Positions 11,259 through 21,355 of a DNA stretch of 64,000 nt are shown piece after piece (positions within the stretch are counted from its first letter, which is position 1; each line of letters begins with the position of its first letter). The notes under the pieces are model-generated. The model saw only the letters and a program-made list of their open reading frames with translations. It was not told the DNA's origin and searched no databases. The stretch spans positions 169,375-233,374 of the forward strand of contig PGZL01000007.1 in the NCBI GenBank assembly GCA_002840095.1. The letters are read 5' to 3'. A program made the translations under genes and the position numbers. The DNA comes from Gammaproteobacteria bacterium HGW-Gammaproteobacteria-1 (lineage in GTDB: Bacteria; Pseudomonadota; Gammaproteobacteria; Thiohalomonadales; Thiohalomonadaceae).

Positions 11259-12611
11259 GTGGCCCAGACCAAGATCCTGCTCGACGAGAGCGAAATCCCC
11301 ACCCACTGGTACAACGTCGTCGCCGACATGCCCAATCCGCCGGCAGCGGTGCTGGGCCCGGACGGCAAACCGATCACCCCCGACGCGCTGGCGGCGATCT
11401 TCCCCATGTCGCTCATCGGACAGGAAGTGTCGGCGGAACGCTGGATCGAGATTCCGGAACAGGTGCGCGAGATCTACCAGATGTGGCGCCCGTCGCCCAT
11501 GTTCCGCGCCCACCGCCTGGAGCAGGCGCTCGGAACCCCGGCGAAGATTTACTACAAGTACGAGGGCGTCAGCCCGGCCGGCTCGCACAAGCCCAACTCG
11601 GCCATTGCCCAGGCCTATTACAACAAGGAGGCCGGCATCAAGCGCCTGGTCACCGAAACCGGCGCCGGCCAGTGGGGCTCGTCCCTGGCCCTGGCGGGAC
11701 AGATGTTCGGCATGCAGGTGCGCGTCTACATGGTGAAGGTGAGCTACGAGCAGAAACCGTTCCGCCGCTCCATGATGCAGACCTGGGGCGCCGAGGTGTT
11801 CGCCAGCCCCACCAACATGACCAACGCCGGCCGCGGCGTGCTGGAGAAGGACCCGAACAATCCCGGCTCGCTGGGCATCGCCATCTCCGAGGCGGTGGAG
11901 GAAGCGGCCTCCCGCGCCGACACCAACTACGCGCTGGGCTCGGTGCTGAACCACGTCATCCTGCACCAGACCGTCATCGGCCTGGAGGCCAAGAAGCAGT
12001 TCGAGAAGGTGGGCGACTATCCGGACATGATCTTCGCCCCCTGCGGCGGCGGCTCCAATTTCGGCGGCGCGGCCTTCCCCTTCCTGGCCGACAAGGCGGC
12101 GGGCAAGAACGTGCGCCTGGTGGCGGTGGAGCCCTCCTCCTGCCCGACCCTGACCCGCGGCCACTATGCCTACGACTTCGGCGACTCCGTCGGCATGACC
12201 CCGCTGCTCAAGATGTACACCCTGGGCCACGACTTCATGCCGCCGTCGATCCACGCCGGCGGCCTGCGCTATCACGGCGACAACGCCCTGGTGTCGCAGC
12301 TGTACAACGAAGGCATCATCGAGGCCGTGGCCGTGCCGCAGGTGGCCACCTTCGAGGCCGGGGTGCAGTTCGCCCGCGCCGAAGGCATCATCCCGGCGCC
12401 CGAATCCTGCCACGCCATCCGCGCCTGCATCGACGAGGCGTTGCAGTGCAAGGCCTCGGGCGAGGCCAAGACGCTGTTCTTCAACCTCTCCGGCCACGGC
12501 CACTTCGACATGGCCTCCTACGACAAGTATTTCGCCGGTGAGCTGGAGGACTATGCTTATCCTGAAGAGGCCATCCGTCAGGCACTCGATCACCTGCCCA
12601 AGGTGGGGTGA
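11259..12611 (+). CDS. TrpB-like (TrpB2-type) pyridoxal-phosphate enzyme
   Basis: The 450-residue protein resembles the long TrpB2 class of tryptophan synthase beta chains, which make L-tryptophan from indole and serine. The PLP lysine is seen in GSHKPNSA, the substrate loop in ETGAGQWG, and the phosphate-binding glycine loop in CGGGSNFGG. No trpA, trpF or other trp gene is near, so it is a stand-alone copy. TrpB2 enzymes may salvage indole or act on other amines (inference). The GTG start at 11259 is chosen since homologous sequence begins there. The upstream in-frame extension looks non-coding. Confidence 0.9.
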   Translation: MAQTKILLDESEIPTHWYNVVADMPNPPAAVLGPDGKPITPDALAAIFPMSLIGQEVSAERWIEIPEQVREIYQMWRPSPMFRAHRLEQALGTPAKIYYKYEGVSPAGSHKPNSAIAQAYYNKEAGIKRLVTETGAGQWGSSLALAGQMFGMQVRVYMVKVSYEQKPFRRSMMQTWGAEVFASPTNMTNAGRGVLEKDPNNPGSLGIAISEAVEEAASRADTNYALGSVLNHVILHQTVIGLEAKKQFEKVGDYPDMIFAPCGGGSNFGGAAFPFLADKAAGKNVRLVAVEPSSCPTLTRGHYAYDFGDSVGMTPLLKMYTLGHDFMPPSIHAGGLRYHGDNALVSQLYNEGIIEAVAVPQVATFEAGVQFARAEGIIPAPESCHAIRACIDEALQCKASGEAKTLFFNLSGHGHFDMASYDKYFAGELEDYAYPEEAIRQALDHLPKVG

Positions 12612-12826
12612 CACCTTTTGGGCGCCGACGACTACATGGACGTAGTCGGTTGGAAATGTCGGGAACATATTTCCCGGACGCAGAAAGCACGGCGTGTGAT
12701 CACTCGGTGAACCGGTTCATCGCCAGTCGCCGCCTTGGTGTGGAAACGACACATCGAATAGTTTTGTCTCTGCGCCCTCTGCGCCTCTGCGGCAGGATGT
12801 TGAAAGTCGATAAATAAAGGATCGCC

Positions 12827-15280
12827 ATGAGCAAACCCGAACCGCTGGCACCCGAAGTACTGTACAAGCGCTGCGACCCCGGCCTGTTCGGCTTCGAGAC
12901 CACCGCCGAGCTGCCCGACCTGACCGAGGTCATCGGCCAGGCGCGCGCCATCGGCGCGGTGCACTTCGGCGTCAACATCCGCCGTGAGGGCTACAACCTC
13001 TACGTCATGGGACCGCCGGGCATCGGCAAGCACACCCTGGTGCGCCAGTTCCTGCAACAGAAGGCCGACGCCTGCGTCACACCGGACGACTGGTGCTACG
13101 TCAACAACTTCGAAACGCCGCACAAACCCCACGCCCTGCGCCTGCCGCCGGGCCGCGGCATGGAACTCAAGCACGACATGGAAAAGCTGGTGGAGGAGCT
13201 GGGCGTGGTGCTGCCCGCCACCTTCGAAGGCGATGAATACCGCAGCCGTATCCAGGCCCTGGAAGAGGAACTGAAGGAACACCAGGAAAAGGACTTCGGC
13301 GCCCTGGCCGAGGAGGCAGGCAAACAAAACGTCAAGCTGTTCCGTACCCCGTCGGGATTCGCCTTCGCGCCCATGAAGGACGACGAGGTGCTCGGCCCCG
13401 ATGAATTCGAAAAACTGCCCAAGGATGAACAGGAACGCATCGAACACATCGTCGCCGCCCTGCAGGAGAAGCTGCAGGCGCTGATTCGCCAGATCCCGTT
13501 GTGGCGCAAGGAAACGCGCGAAAAGGTGAAGGACCTCAACCGCGATACCTCCATGGCGGCGGTCAATCATCTCATCGAGGAGATCAAGCAGCGCTACACC
13601 GACCTGCCGCGGGTGGTGGAATACCTCGCGGCAGTGGAACAGGACGTGATCAATAACGTGCGCAACTTCGTCCACAGCGACGAAAGTGCCGAAGGCATGC
13701 CCGACGGCAAGGGCGAATCGCTGCACCGCTACCAGGTCAACGTGCTGGTCGACAACAAGGAAACCGAAGGCGCGCCCATCGTCTACCTGGACAACCCCAC
13801 CTATCTCAACCTGGTGGGCCGTGCCGAACACGTCGCGCAGTTCGGTACCCTGATCACCGACTTCACCCTGATCAAGTCCGGCGCCCTGCACCAGGCCAGC
13901 GGCGGCTACCTGCTGGTGGACGCCTACAAGCTGCTCACCCACTCCTTCGCCTGGGAAGGCCTCAAGCGCGCGCTGTACTCTTCCGAGATCCGCATCGAGT
14001 CGCTGGAGAAGATGCTGTCTCTGGTGAGCACCGTGTCGCTGGAACCGGAGGCGATTCCGCTCGACGTGAAGGTGGTGATCATCGGCGACCGCATGACCTA
14101 TTACCTGCTGCACGAGTACGACCCGGATTTCGCCGAGCTGTTCAAGGTGGCGGCCGACTTCGAGGGCCGTCTCCCGCGCACCGACGACAACAAGCAGATT
14201 TACGCCCAACTCATCGCCACCCTCTCCCGCAAGGAGAAGCTGCGGCCGTTCGATCGCGGCGCCGTGGCCCGCGTCATCGAACACGGTTCACGCCTGGTGG
14301 AAGACACCGAACACCTCACCACCCACATGCGTTCCATCGCCGACGTGCTGCGCGAGGCCGACTACTGGGCCGGCGAGGCCGGCCACGAAGTGGTCGGCGC
14401 CGTCGATATCGAGCAGGCCATCGACCATCAGATCCACCGCTCCTCGCGCGTGCGCGAGCACCTGCAGGACGAGATCCGCCGCGGCACCATCATGATCGCC
14501 ACCGACGGCGCGCAGATCGGCCAGATCAACGGCCTGTCGGTGCTGTCCATGGGCGACTTCGCCTTCGGCCAGCCCTCGCGCATCACCGCCAACGTGCACA
14601 TCGGCGAAGGCGGCGTGGTCGACATCGAACGCGAAGTGGAACTGGGCGGCGCCATTCATTCCAAGGGCGTAATGATCCTCTCCTCCTTCCTCGCCGCGCG
14701 CTACGCCACGCATTATCCCCTGGCCCTGTCGGCCAGCCTGGTGTTCGAGCAGAACTACGGCATGGTCGACGGCGATTCGGCCTCGCTGGCGGAGCTGTGC
14801 GCGCTGATGTCCGCCCTGGCCGAACTGCCGGTGGCGCAATCCTTCGCCATGACCGGTTCGGTCAACCAGCACGGCCAGGTGCAGCCCATCGGCGGCGTCA
14901 ACGAAAAGATCGAGGGCTTCTTCGACGTGTGCCGCCTGCGCGGCCTGACCGGCAAACAGGGCGTGCTGATTCCCGCCAGCAACGTCAAACACCTGATGCT
15001 GCGCCAGGACGTGGTGCAGGCCGTGGCGGAGCAGCAGTTCCGCATCTTTGCGGTGGAAACCGTGGATCAGGCCCTCGGCCTGCTGATGGATGCCGAGGCC
15101 GGCGTGGCGGACGAGGACGGCAACTGGCCGGCGGACAGCATCAACGGCCGCGTGCAGGCACGCCTCTCCGAGATGGCGCACATCCGCGCCAGCTTCGGCG
15201 ATCACGGCAAGGACAAGCACGACGACAGCCCGCCGCCCGACACCAGCGACGCCGACGCCCCGCCCCGCCATGTCGACTGA
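12827..15280 (+). CDS. ATP-dependent Lon-like protease (YcbZ/LonB-type, S16 family)
   Basis: The 817-residue protein has an N-terminal AAA-related part with a P-loop-like GPPGIGKHT (about 64), a large helical insertion with acidic coiled-coil segments (about 140-280), an ATPase remainder with a VDAYKLL Walker-B-like region, and a C-terminal S16 protease domain. The catalytic Ser lies in GDSASLAE and the Lys in GGVNEKIEG. This matches the LonC/YcbZ-like family rather than canonical Lon, as it lacks the LAN domain. The ATG follows AAAGGA. Its 3' end overlaps the next gene by 11 nt. Confidence 0.93.
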   Translation: MSKPEPLAPEVLYKRCDPGLFGFETTAELPDLTEVIGQARAIGAVHFGVNIRREGYNLYVMGPPGIGKHTLVRQFLQQKADACVTPDDWCYVNNFETPHKPHALRLPPGRGMELKHDMEKLVEELGVVLPATFEGDEYRSRIQALEEELKEHQEKDFGALAEEAGKQNVKLFRTPSGFAFAPMKDDEVLGPDEFEKLPKDEQERIEHIVAALQEKLQALIRQIPLWRKETREKVKDLNRDTSMAAVNHLIEEIKQRYTDLPRVVEYLAAVEQDVINNVRNFVHSDESAEGMPDGKGESLHRYQVNVLVDNKETEGAPIVYLDNPTYLNLVGRAEHVAQFGTLITDFTLIKSGALHQASGGYLLVDAYKLLTHSFAWEGLKRALYSSEIRIESLEKMLSLVSTVSLEPEAIPLDVKVVIIGDRMTYYLLHEYDPDFAELFKVAADFEGRLPRTDDNKQIYAQLIATLSRKEKLRPFDRGAVARVIEHGSRLVEDTEHLTTHMRSIADVLREADYWAGEAGHEVVGAVDIEQAIDHQIHRSSRVREHLQDEIRRGTIMIATDGAQIGQINGLSVLSMGDFAFGQPSRITANVHIGEGGVVDIEREVELGGAIHSKGVMILSSFLAARYATHYPLALSASLVFEQNYGMVDGDSASLAELCALMSALAELPVAQSFAMTGSVNQHGQVQPIGGVNEKIEGFFDVCRLRGLTGKQGVLIPASNVKHLMLRQDVVQAVAEQQFRIFAVETVDQALGLLMDAEAGVADEDGNWPADSINGRVQARLSEMAHIRASFGDHGKDKHDDSPPPDTSDADAPPRHVD

Positions 15281-16013
15281 AGACACCCGCCGCGCCGTGC
15301 GCCACATCCTGCTCGCCCTCGACTCGGCGCAGGACGCCACCACGCTGGAGCTGGCAGCCCAGCTGGCGGCCCTGGTGCAGGGCACGTTGCAGGGCGTGTT
15401 CGTGGAGAGCAGCGACCTGCTGCGCCTGGCGCAACTGCCCTTTGCGCGCGAGATATCGATCACCTCGGCCACGCCGCGCCGCCTCGAAACGGCGCAGCTG
15501 GAGCGCGATCTGCGCGCCCAGGCGGAACAGGTGCGCCGCCTGCTGGAAAATCACGCCGTGCGCCACAGCGTGCAATGGACCTTCCGCATCGAACGCGGCG
15601 CGCTCACCGCGACCCTGGCCGCCAGCAGCGCCACCGACATCGTCATGCTGGGCCGCCCCGGCGACAGCCCCCGCCGGCAGCCCGCCGGCACCACCCCGGT
15701 GCTCGCCGCCTTCGACGGCAGCGAGGCCGCACACCGCGCCCTCGACACCGCGGCCGACATGGCGGACGAAGGCGACGGCATACTCATACTGCTGCCCGCC
15801 GCCCAGGCACAGGAACTGCGTCCCGCCGCCGCCGCATTGCTCGCCGCCCGCAAGCGCCGCGCCCATTACCTGGTCCTGCCCGACCTGTCGCCGGCGCAAC
15901 TGCTCGACGCCGGCCGCCGCCACCACTGCCGCCTGCTGGTGGTGGGCGGCAATCCCGCGGCACTGCTGCCGCAGCTGCAACAGTCCAGCTGCCCGGTGGC
16001 GGTGGTGCAGTAA
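15270..16013 (+). CDS. UspA-like (universal stress) protein
   Basis: The 247-residue product begins with HILLALDSAQDA, the first strand and loop of a UspA fold. A second half starts VLAAFDGSEAAHRAL, suggesting two degenerate Usp domains in tandem. It ends with a short strand reading CPVAVVQ, as Usp proteins typically do. The classic ATP-binding G-2x-G-9x-G(S/T) pattern is not clear. The start codon lies inside the last codons of the Lon-like gene (11-nt overlap), indicating translational coupling and perhaps a stress-related link. Confidence 0.75.
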   Translation: MSTEDTRRAVRHILLALDSAQDATTLELAAQLAALVQGTLQGVFVESSDLLRLAQLPFAREISITSATPRRLETAQLERDLRAQAEQVRRLLENHAVRHSVQWTFRIERGALTATLAASSATDIVMLGRPGDSPRRQPAGTTPVLAAFDGSEAAHRALDTAADMADEGDGILILLPAAQAQELRPAAAALLAARKRRAHYLVLPDLSPAQLLDAGRRHHCRLLVVGGNPAALLPQLQQSSCPVAVVQ

Positions 16014-16018
16014 AGACA

Positions 16019-16101
16019 GTTGCAAGTGACAAGTTGCAAGTAACAAGAAAAGGAAAACAATCCTGCTGTCACTTGTCACTTGTCACTTGTCACTTGTAAC
16101 T
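16019..16101. repeat. Heptamer-array hairpin (GTTGCAA/GTNACAA vs TGTCACT)
   Basis: Four heptamers (GTTGCAA, GTGACAA, GTTGCAA, GTAACAA; 16019-16046) face five TGTCACT-type heptamers (16067-16101). The right arm overlaps the final codons and the stop of pcm. The unit sequence recurs at 60064-60133. Confidence 0.9.
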
Positions 16102-16731
16102 GCCTTTAACGAGCGGCACAAACGCCACCGGCAATACCGACCGTTCGCTCACCGCGCCGTCCCCATCCTTTTCCACCACCAGCAGCTGTTGCGGGCCGCC
16201 GACGTCGCCGACGGGGATCACCAAGCGCGCACCCGGCTTGAGTTGCTCGATGAGGGGGGCGGGAACATAGGGCGCGGCGGCGGTGACGATGATGCCGTCG
16301 TAAGGGGCGTGTTCGGGCCAGCCGGCGTAGCCGTCGCCCTGGCGGGCCTCGACGTTGCGGCATCCCAGTTCGCGCAGCTTCGCGGCAGCGGCGGCGGCCA
16401 GGGGCGCGACGATCTCCAGGCTGTAAACCTGGCGTGCCAATCGCGCCAGGATGGCGGTCTGGTAGCCGGAGCCGGTGCCGACCTCCAGCACCACGGCATC
16501 GGGGGTCAGCCGCAGCAGGTCGGTCATCAGGGCGACGATATAGGGTTGGGAAATGGTCTGGCCGTGGCCGATGGGCAGGGGGCCGTTGTCGTAGGCCGCC
16601 TCCTGCAAATCCTCGGGCACGAAGTGATGCCGCGGCACGGCGGCAATGGCGGTCAGTACGCGCTCACTGAAAGCGCTCTGACCGATGTAGTCACGGGTGT
16701 AATGCAGCTCGCGATCGATATCGATGAGCAT
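16090..16731 (-). CDS. pcm: Protein-L-isoaspartate O-methyltransferase
   Basis: The 213-residue protein carries the SAM-binding motif VLEVGTGSGYQTA, the PCMT signature HHFVPEDL near the N-terminus and QTISQPYIVALM. It repairs isoaspartyl residues in damaged proteins by methyl transfer from SAM. I chose the ATG at 16731, preceded by AGGGG, over the in-frame start at 16791, which would run into the upstream gene. The last three codons and the stop (SYK*) are written by the heptamer repeat array, so the native C-terminus may have been altered by repeat insertion. Confidence 0.93.
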   Translation of the reverse strand: MLIDIDRELHYTRDYIGQSAFSERVLTAIAAVPRHHFVPEDLQEAAYDNGPLPIGHGQTISQPYIVALMTDLLRLTPDAVVLEVGTGSGYQTAILARLARQVYSLEIVAPLAAAAAAKLRELGCRNVEARQGDGYAGWPEHAPYDGIIVTAAAPYVPAPLIEQLKPGARLVIPVGDVGGPQQLLVVEKDGDGAVSERSVLPVAFVPLVKGSYK

Positions 16732-16778
16732 GCGCCGCAGCCCCTGCGGGTCGGGCGCAGCGGAATTCCCGCGACCGC

Positions 16779-17078
16779 CTACTCCTCCCACTCCAGCGTA
16801 TCCAGCGGGCCGGACCAGTCTTCGGGATGACGCACCTGTTCGGTGTCGCCGAAGTCGTCCTTTTCCAGATCGTCGAAGGGGCCGGACCAGTCTTCCGGCG
16901 CCTCGCGCCGGATCAGTTCCATTTCATACCAGGTATCCAGATCCAGCTCTTCCACCGCGCCGTCGAAATACTGGATTTCGACGATGCTTTCGCTGTCATC
17001 GATGGCGATGACCTCGAAGGATTCGCCCTCTATGTTCTTGTACCAGGCGCCAATCTCGGGGTTGATAGCCGTAGCCAT
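16779..17078 (-). CDS. Small acidic protein, DUF6763-like
   Basis: This 99-residue acidic protein starts MATAINPEIGAWYKN. It contains two near-identical short blocks, PEDWSGPFDDLE and PEDWSGPLDTLE, and fits a conserved small gammaproteobacterial family I associate with DUF6763 (tentative). No signal peptide or membrane helix is present. It lies 47 nt upstream of pcm in the same direction and may be co-transcribed. The function is unknown. Confidence 0.8.
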   Translation of the reverse strand: MATAINPEIGAWYKNIEGESFEVIAIDDSESIVEIQYFDGAVEELDLDTWYEMELIRREAPEDWSGPFDDLEKDDFGDTEQVRHPEDWSGPLDTLEWEE

Positions 17079-17274
17079 GTCGCATACCTCCGCTTCATGC
17101 ACACCCCTATAGTAGCCCTAATACTCCGCCGAGGATCACGCGAAGATTGCAGTCCATGGCATCGCCTCTGCTCAATGCCTTTGACTTGGGCCCTGCCGGA
17201 CGCCTATGCTAGCGTGGATATTTTGCATCTACGCCACTTAAATCATAAAGATACGACTGAAACCTAGAAATTTG

Positions 17275-19431
17275 ATGAAGCGCACGGAAAAGCCAAAAAC
17301 TCCGCTACGCCTCACCGGACTGTCCAGTCTGCGCAGTCGCTATCTGGCCGCCATGATCGTGCTCACCGCACTGCTCGCCGGCTGCGCCCTGCTGTTACAG
17401 CACTACATCACCACCGTCCGCGGCGAACGCGCCACCAGCATCGAGACGCGGCAACAGGCCAGTCAGCACAGCCGCCTGCTGCGCGAGGCCCTGCTCGACG
17501 TGGAGCGCGCCCTGACCAGCTATTACTGGGCACCGTCGACCGAGCGACGCCGGACGGTATTCCAGGCCGTGGACCGGGCCCAGCAGCGGCAACAGCAACT
17601 GTTCGCATCCCCCTGGCTGCACGGCAGCCGGCACAGTGCCGAGCTCGCCGCCCTGGGGACGGAAATGCAAGGGCTGCACAGCCGCCTCGATCGCCTGATG
17701 GAGGCTCACCGCCCGGGCGCGCCCAACCCGCCCGGAACCGCCTTCGATACCCTCTGGCAGCAGCTGCAGAAAATGGACCAGACGCTGGAGTCCTCCGCCA
17801 CGGCGGAGGTGTCCTATCTGCTGCGCGCATCCAACAACGTCATCGGCAGCGTCTGGCTGCTGGCCCTGGGCACCCTGGCCATGATGTTGATCGGCTTCTT
17901 CCTGTTCCAGCGCTACGTGCTCGGCCCCATCTCCCTGGTGGCCCGCGCCCTGCGCGACGAGGCCCACGGCAAGCGCGACCTGGTGCTGCCGCTGCCGGCC
18001 ACCACGGAAACCCAGCATCTGGTGGAGGCCTTCACGGAGATGCGGCGCCAGGTGGCCGATCGGCAGCAGGCCCTGGAACACCAGGCCATGCACGACGCCC
18101 TCACCGGCCTGCCCAACCGCGTCCTGCTGCAGGATCGGGTGCAGCAGGCCATCCACCACCTGCGCCGCCTCGGCCACGGCGGGCTGGCCCTGCTGATCAT
18201 GGACCTGGACGGCTTCAAGGAAATCAACGACACCCTGGGCCATCCCATCGGCGACGGCCTGTTGCAGCAGCTGGCCGACCGCCTGCAGCGCGAGGTGCGC
18301 GACAGCGACACCGTGGCCCGCCTCGGCGGCGACGAATTCGCCGTCCTGCTGGAGCACGTCGACCAGGCGGAGGCGCAGCACATGGCCGGCCGCATCCTGC
18401 ACCTGCTGGACAATCCCTTCGAAGTGGCAGGCCAGAGCCTGTACGTGTCGGGCAGCATCGGCATGGCCCTCTACCCGCAGCATGCCCACACCCCGCAGGA
18501 ACTGTCGCGCCGCGCCGACGTGGCGATGTACGTGGCCAAGCGGGAGAAGAACGGCGTCGCCCTGTACGACCCGGCCCAGGACCACTACACCCTGCAACGC
18601 CTGGCCCAGGCCAGCGACCTGCGCAGCGCCATCGGCAACGACCACCTGTTCCTGCACTTCCAGCCGCAGATCGACCTGCACACCGGCCGCTTCAGCGGCG
18701 TCGAGGCCCTGCTGCGCTGGCAGCACCCGCAGCTGGGCTACATCTCCCCCGACGACTTCATCCCGGTGGCCGAGCAGACCGGCCTGATCCGCCACCTCAC
18801 CTACTGGGTGCTGGATCAGTCCCTGGCCCACGTCGCCGCCTGGCGCCATCGCGGGCTGCCGCTGGGCTCCATCGCCGTGAACCTGTCCGCCTACAACCTG
18901 CAGGACGCGGACCTGTCGCTGGAGGTGGCGCGCCTGCTGAAGAAATGGGGCGTGCAGCCCTGGCGCCTGGCACTGGAGATCACCGAAAGCTCCATGATGG
19001 CCAACCCCGCCCGCGCCCTGGCCACGCTGGAGAAGCTCAACGACATCGGCGTGCAGATCGCCATCGACGACTTCGGCACCGGCTTCTCGTCCCTGTCCTA
19101 TCTCAAGCAGCTGCCGGTGGACAAACTTAAGATCGACAAGTCCTTCGTGATGCAGATGAACGAGGACGACAACGACGCGATGATCGTCCGTTCGACCATC
19201 GATCTGGCGCACAACCTGGGGCTGGAAGTGGTGGCGGAAGGGGTGGAGAGCGAAGAGGCGCTGGCCCTGCTGCGCATCCTCGACTGCGACGCGGCGCAGG
19301 GTTACCACATCAGCCGGCCGCTGTCGGCGGCGGCGCTGGAAGACTGGCTGGAATCAAGCGAATACTGCAAGGGTTACGAAGAGGCTCCGGAGCAGGACGC
19401 CCCGGAGCCGGATTTGCCGACTACACACTAA
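17275..19431 (+). CDS. Membrane GGDEF-EAL protein with HAMP, both sites intact
   Basis: The 718-residue protein has a membrane helix (about 25-45), a periplasmic helical sensor, a second helix (about 195-215), HAMP, a GGDEF domain with intact GGDEF (RLGGDEFAVLL), and an EAL domain with intact EALLRW, NLSAYN, LEITES, DDFGTGFSSL and KIDKSFV. It may make and degrade c-di-GMP, with output set by the periplasmic sensor. Which activity dominates cannot be read from sequence. The start is ATG at 17275. A TTG one codon earlier is possible. Confidence 0.93.
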   Translation: MKRTEKPKTPLRLTGLSSLRSRYLAAMIVLTALLAGCALLLQHYITTVRGERATSIETRQQASQHSRLLREALLDVERALTSYYWAPSTERRRTVFQAVDRAQQRQQQLFASPWLHGSRHSAELAALGTEMQGLHSRLDRLMEAHRPGAPNPPGTAFDTLWQQLQKMDQTLESSATAEVSYLLRASNNVIGSVWLLALGTLAMMLIGFFLFQRYVLGPISLVARALRDEAHGKRDLVLPLPATTETQHLVEAFTEMRRQVADRQQALEHQAMHDALTGLPNRVLLQDRVQQAIHHLRRLGHGGLALLIMDLDGFKEINDTLGHPIGDGLLQQLADRLQREVRDSDTVARLGGDEFAVLLEHVDQAEAQHMAGRILHLLDNPFEVAGQSLYVSGSIGMALYPQHAHTPQELSRRADVAMYVAKREKNGVALYDPAQDHYTLQRLAQASDLRSAIGNDHLFLHFQPQIDLHTGRFSGVEALLRWQHPQLGYISPDDFIPVAEQTGLIRHLTYWVLDQSLAHVAAWRHRGLPLGSIAVNLSAYNLQDADLSLEVARLLKKWGVQPWRLALEITESSMMANPARALATLEKLNDIGVQIAIDDFGTGFSSLSYLKQLPVDKLKIDKSFVMQMNEDDNDAMIVRSTIDLAHNLGLEVVAEGVESEEALALLRILDCDAAQGYHISRPLSAAALEDWLESSEYCKGYEEAPEQDAPEPDLPTTH

Positions 19432-19463
19432 GAGTTGCCGGACACCGCTGCGCTACGTCCGGC

Positions 19464-19901
19464 CTACTGACCGTAGATGAAGTCGCGGCTGATCATCACC
19501 TCACCCGCACCGTCCACCACGCTCAGGGTCCACACGCCGGTCCACTCGGGCATCAGGTTCTTGCTGGACCAGACGCGCCAGCGCGGGCCGTTGACGTCGA
19601 ATCCCACCTCGGCCATCACCTGGCCCTTGTGTTCCCAGCGGTGCACCACGCGCTGACCCTGCATGCCGCGCAGCTCGGTGAAGAAATACGCCTGCGGGGC
19701 CTCGCCGGCCAGCTGGTTCACGTCATCCACCGGCTCGCGTTCGCTGATGCCGCTGGTCACGATGGCACGGGCCACTTCCCACTGGGGTACGGCGGCGGCG
19801 GCGACAGCGGCCTCCCCTTCGGCCACAGCTTCCCCTTCGGCCAGGACCGGCGCCGCAGCGACCAGCAAGCCCAGCGACAAAACCCAAGAAATCATCCTCA
19901 T
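19464..19901 (-). CDS. DUF2914 domain-containing secreted protein
   Basis: The 145-residue protein begins with a signal peptide (MRMISWVLSLGLLVAAAPVLA), followed by an A/E-rich linker. The remainder reads like DUF2914: AYFFTELRGMQGQRVVHRW, GPRWRVWSSKNL and GVWTLSVVDGAGEV. It is therefore periplasmic or surface-exposed. GGGAGA lies just before the ATG. It converges with the GGDEF-EAL gene, and a GCCGGAC/GTCCGGC stem lies between their ends (about 19436-19457). The function of DUF2914 is unknown. Confidence 0.85.
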   Translation of the reverse strand: MRMISWVLSLGLLVAAAPVLAEGEAVAEGEAAVAAAAVPQWEVARAIVTSGISEREPVDDVNQLAGEAPQAYFFTELRGMQGQRVVHRWEHKGQVMAEVGFDVNGPRWRVWSSKNLMPEWTGVWTLSVVDGAGEVMISRDFIYGQ

Positions 19902-20044
19902 GCTCAATCTCCCTGTTGCTTGTTGTATGAAGGCAGTGCGGTGCCGCCCCGGCACCGCAGGTGATTTATAGACCAGAAAAGGGGAAAAAACCGCGATGCC
20001 TTCGGCAGAAACCGGGCCGGAGGCCGCCCAGCGGGGCGGCAATC

Positions 20045-21298
20045 CTATACGCCGGCGGCGAAGACGTAGGGCGTGTCCTGCCGGCTGCGGTAGGCGGCGG
20101 TCTGCTCCACCGTGCCGTTCGCCACCCGGGCGCGGGCGCGGCGCAGCTCGTCCTCGATGCGGCGATCGCGCAGCTGGTAGCGCGGGTCCAGGCCGATATC
20201 CGCCAGGGTCGGGCAGGACTCGCCGAACACGTGGTGGTACAGACCGGTCATCATGCCGTAGCGCCCGGCCATCAGGGTGTTGGTGGCGTTCTTGACGGCC
20301 TCGATGTCGCGGGCCTCGCGCACGTAGAAACTGGTCACCAGCATGACGGCGATGGCGTGCAGCACGTCGTAGCGCACGTGGGCGATGAACACGAACAGGT
20401 GCTCCTGCGTCAGCGGCACCTGGTGGTCCCGGGCGAAACGGATCATGCCGCCGAGCAGCAGGCTGAAGAACTCCGGCACGCCCCACTCCATGCCCAGGCC
20501 CACCGAGGCCAGGGACTCCAGCGGCGTGAAGGCCTCGCTGCCCGCCACCAGGCGCTGGGTCAGCACGTTGTCGGCCACCTCCGGCAGCATGGGGATGTCC
20601 TGCTGCTCGAAGGGGATGCCCAGGCCGTCGAACAGCTGGCGGTACATGACGATGTGGGTGGTGGACTGGAACAGCCCGCCCATGGACGGGTAATCCTCGA
20701 CGGAGTGGCTACCGACGCCGTATTCGTCGGCCACCAGCTGCGCCAGCACGATCTGGGTCAGCTCCGACAGGCGCTCGTTGAGCACGCCGTAGGGCGAGGC
20801 CATCACGCCGGAGAAGCGGCCCAGGGACAGGGCCACGCACTGGCGGGTGTTCTTGATCTGGTTGAAATACTGCAAAGCGAACCTGGCCAGCTGCTGCTGG
20901 GTGAAGCGGCCCTCGAACACCCGCACGAAGAACGGATGGCGCCACACCGGGTGATCCATCACGTGATTGTGCAGGTCGAGAAACATGTCCTGCAGGGCGC
21001 CGGAGGCGAACAGGCGGTTGCCGGGAAAGGGATTGCCCGGCTGCCGGGCGGCGATGTCGCGCAGCTCGTGCAGCATGCGGTACAGCGGATTGGCCGGGTC
21101 CTCCAGCTCCTTGATCACGGCGCTGAAGTCCTGCTGCTGGCTGTCCTTGAAACGGGCCAGCACCTGCTCGGCGGACAGCTCCAGCAGATCGGCCATGGGA
21201 TGGACCGCCTCCGGCAGGCGGCTGCTGCCGTCGGCCAGGGTCTCGACCAGGTCGGAAAAGAGGGTGCCGGCATCGCGGCGTTCGGTGGGAATGGACAT
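20045..21298 (-). CDS. Iron-containing redox enzyme family protein (haem-oxygenase-like fold)
   Basis: The 417-residue all-helical protein resembles the haem-oxygenase-like diiron oxidase group (TenA/PqqC/CADD-like). Relevant segments are QQQLARFALQYFNQIKNTR, LVADEYGVGSHSVEDYP with acidic and His residues, and HVRYDVLHAIAVMLV, which could supply metal ligands. There is no signal peptide. The family has varied oxidase and decarboxylase activities, so no substrate can be given. It is divergent from the YbgA-like gene with a 57-nt gap. Confidence 0.7.
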   Translation of the reverse strand: MSIPTERRDAGTLFSDLVETLADGSSRLPEAVHPMADLLELSAEQVLARFKDSQQQDFSAVIKELEDPANPLYRMLHELRDIAARQPGNPFPGNRLFASGALQDMFLDLHNHVMDHPVWRHPFFVRVFEGRFTQQQLARFALQYFNQIKNTRQCVALSLGRFSGVMASPYGVLNERLSELTQIVLAQLVADEYGVGSHSVEDYPSMGGLFQSTTHIVMYRQLFDGLGIPFEQQDIPMLPEVADNVLTQRLVAGSEAFTPLESLASVGLGMEWGVPEFFSLLLGGMIRFARDHQVPLTQEHLFVFIAHVRYDVLHAIAVMLVTSFYVREARDIEAVKNATNTLMAGRYGMMTGLYHHVFGESCPTLADIGLDPRYQLRDRRIEDELRRARARVANGTVEQTAAYRSRQDTPYVFAAGV

Positions 21299-21355
21299 GC
21301 GACTGTGCTCCTGAATACGATGCGGGTACGTTAGCGCCTATACATGTGTCCGCCA

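Noticed and set aside
12764-12793. Heptamer-type hairpin before the Lon-like gene
   Set aside because: Only a CTCTGCG-type right arm is seen with no matching left arm, so it is not counted among the paired elements.
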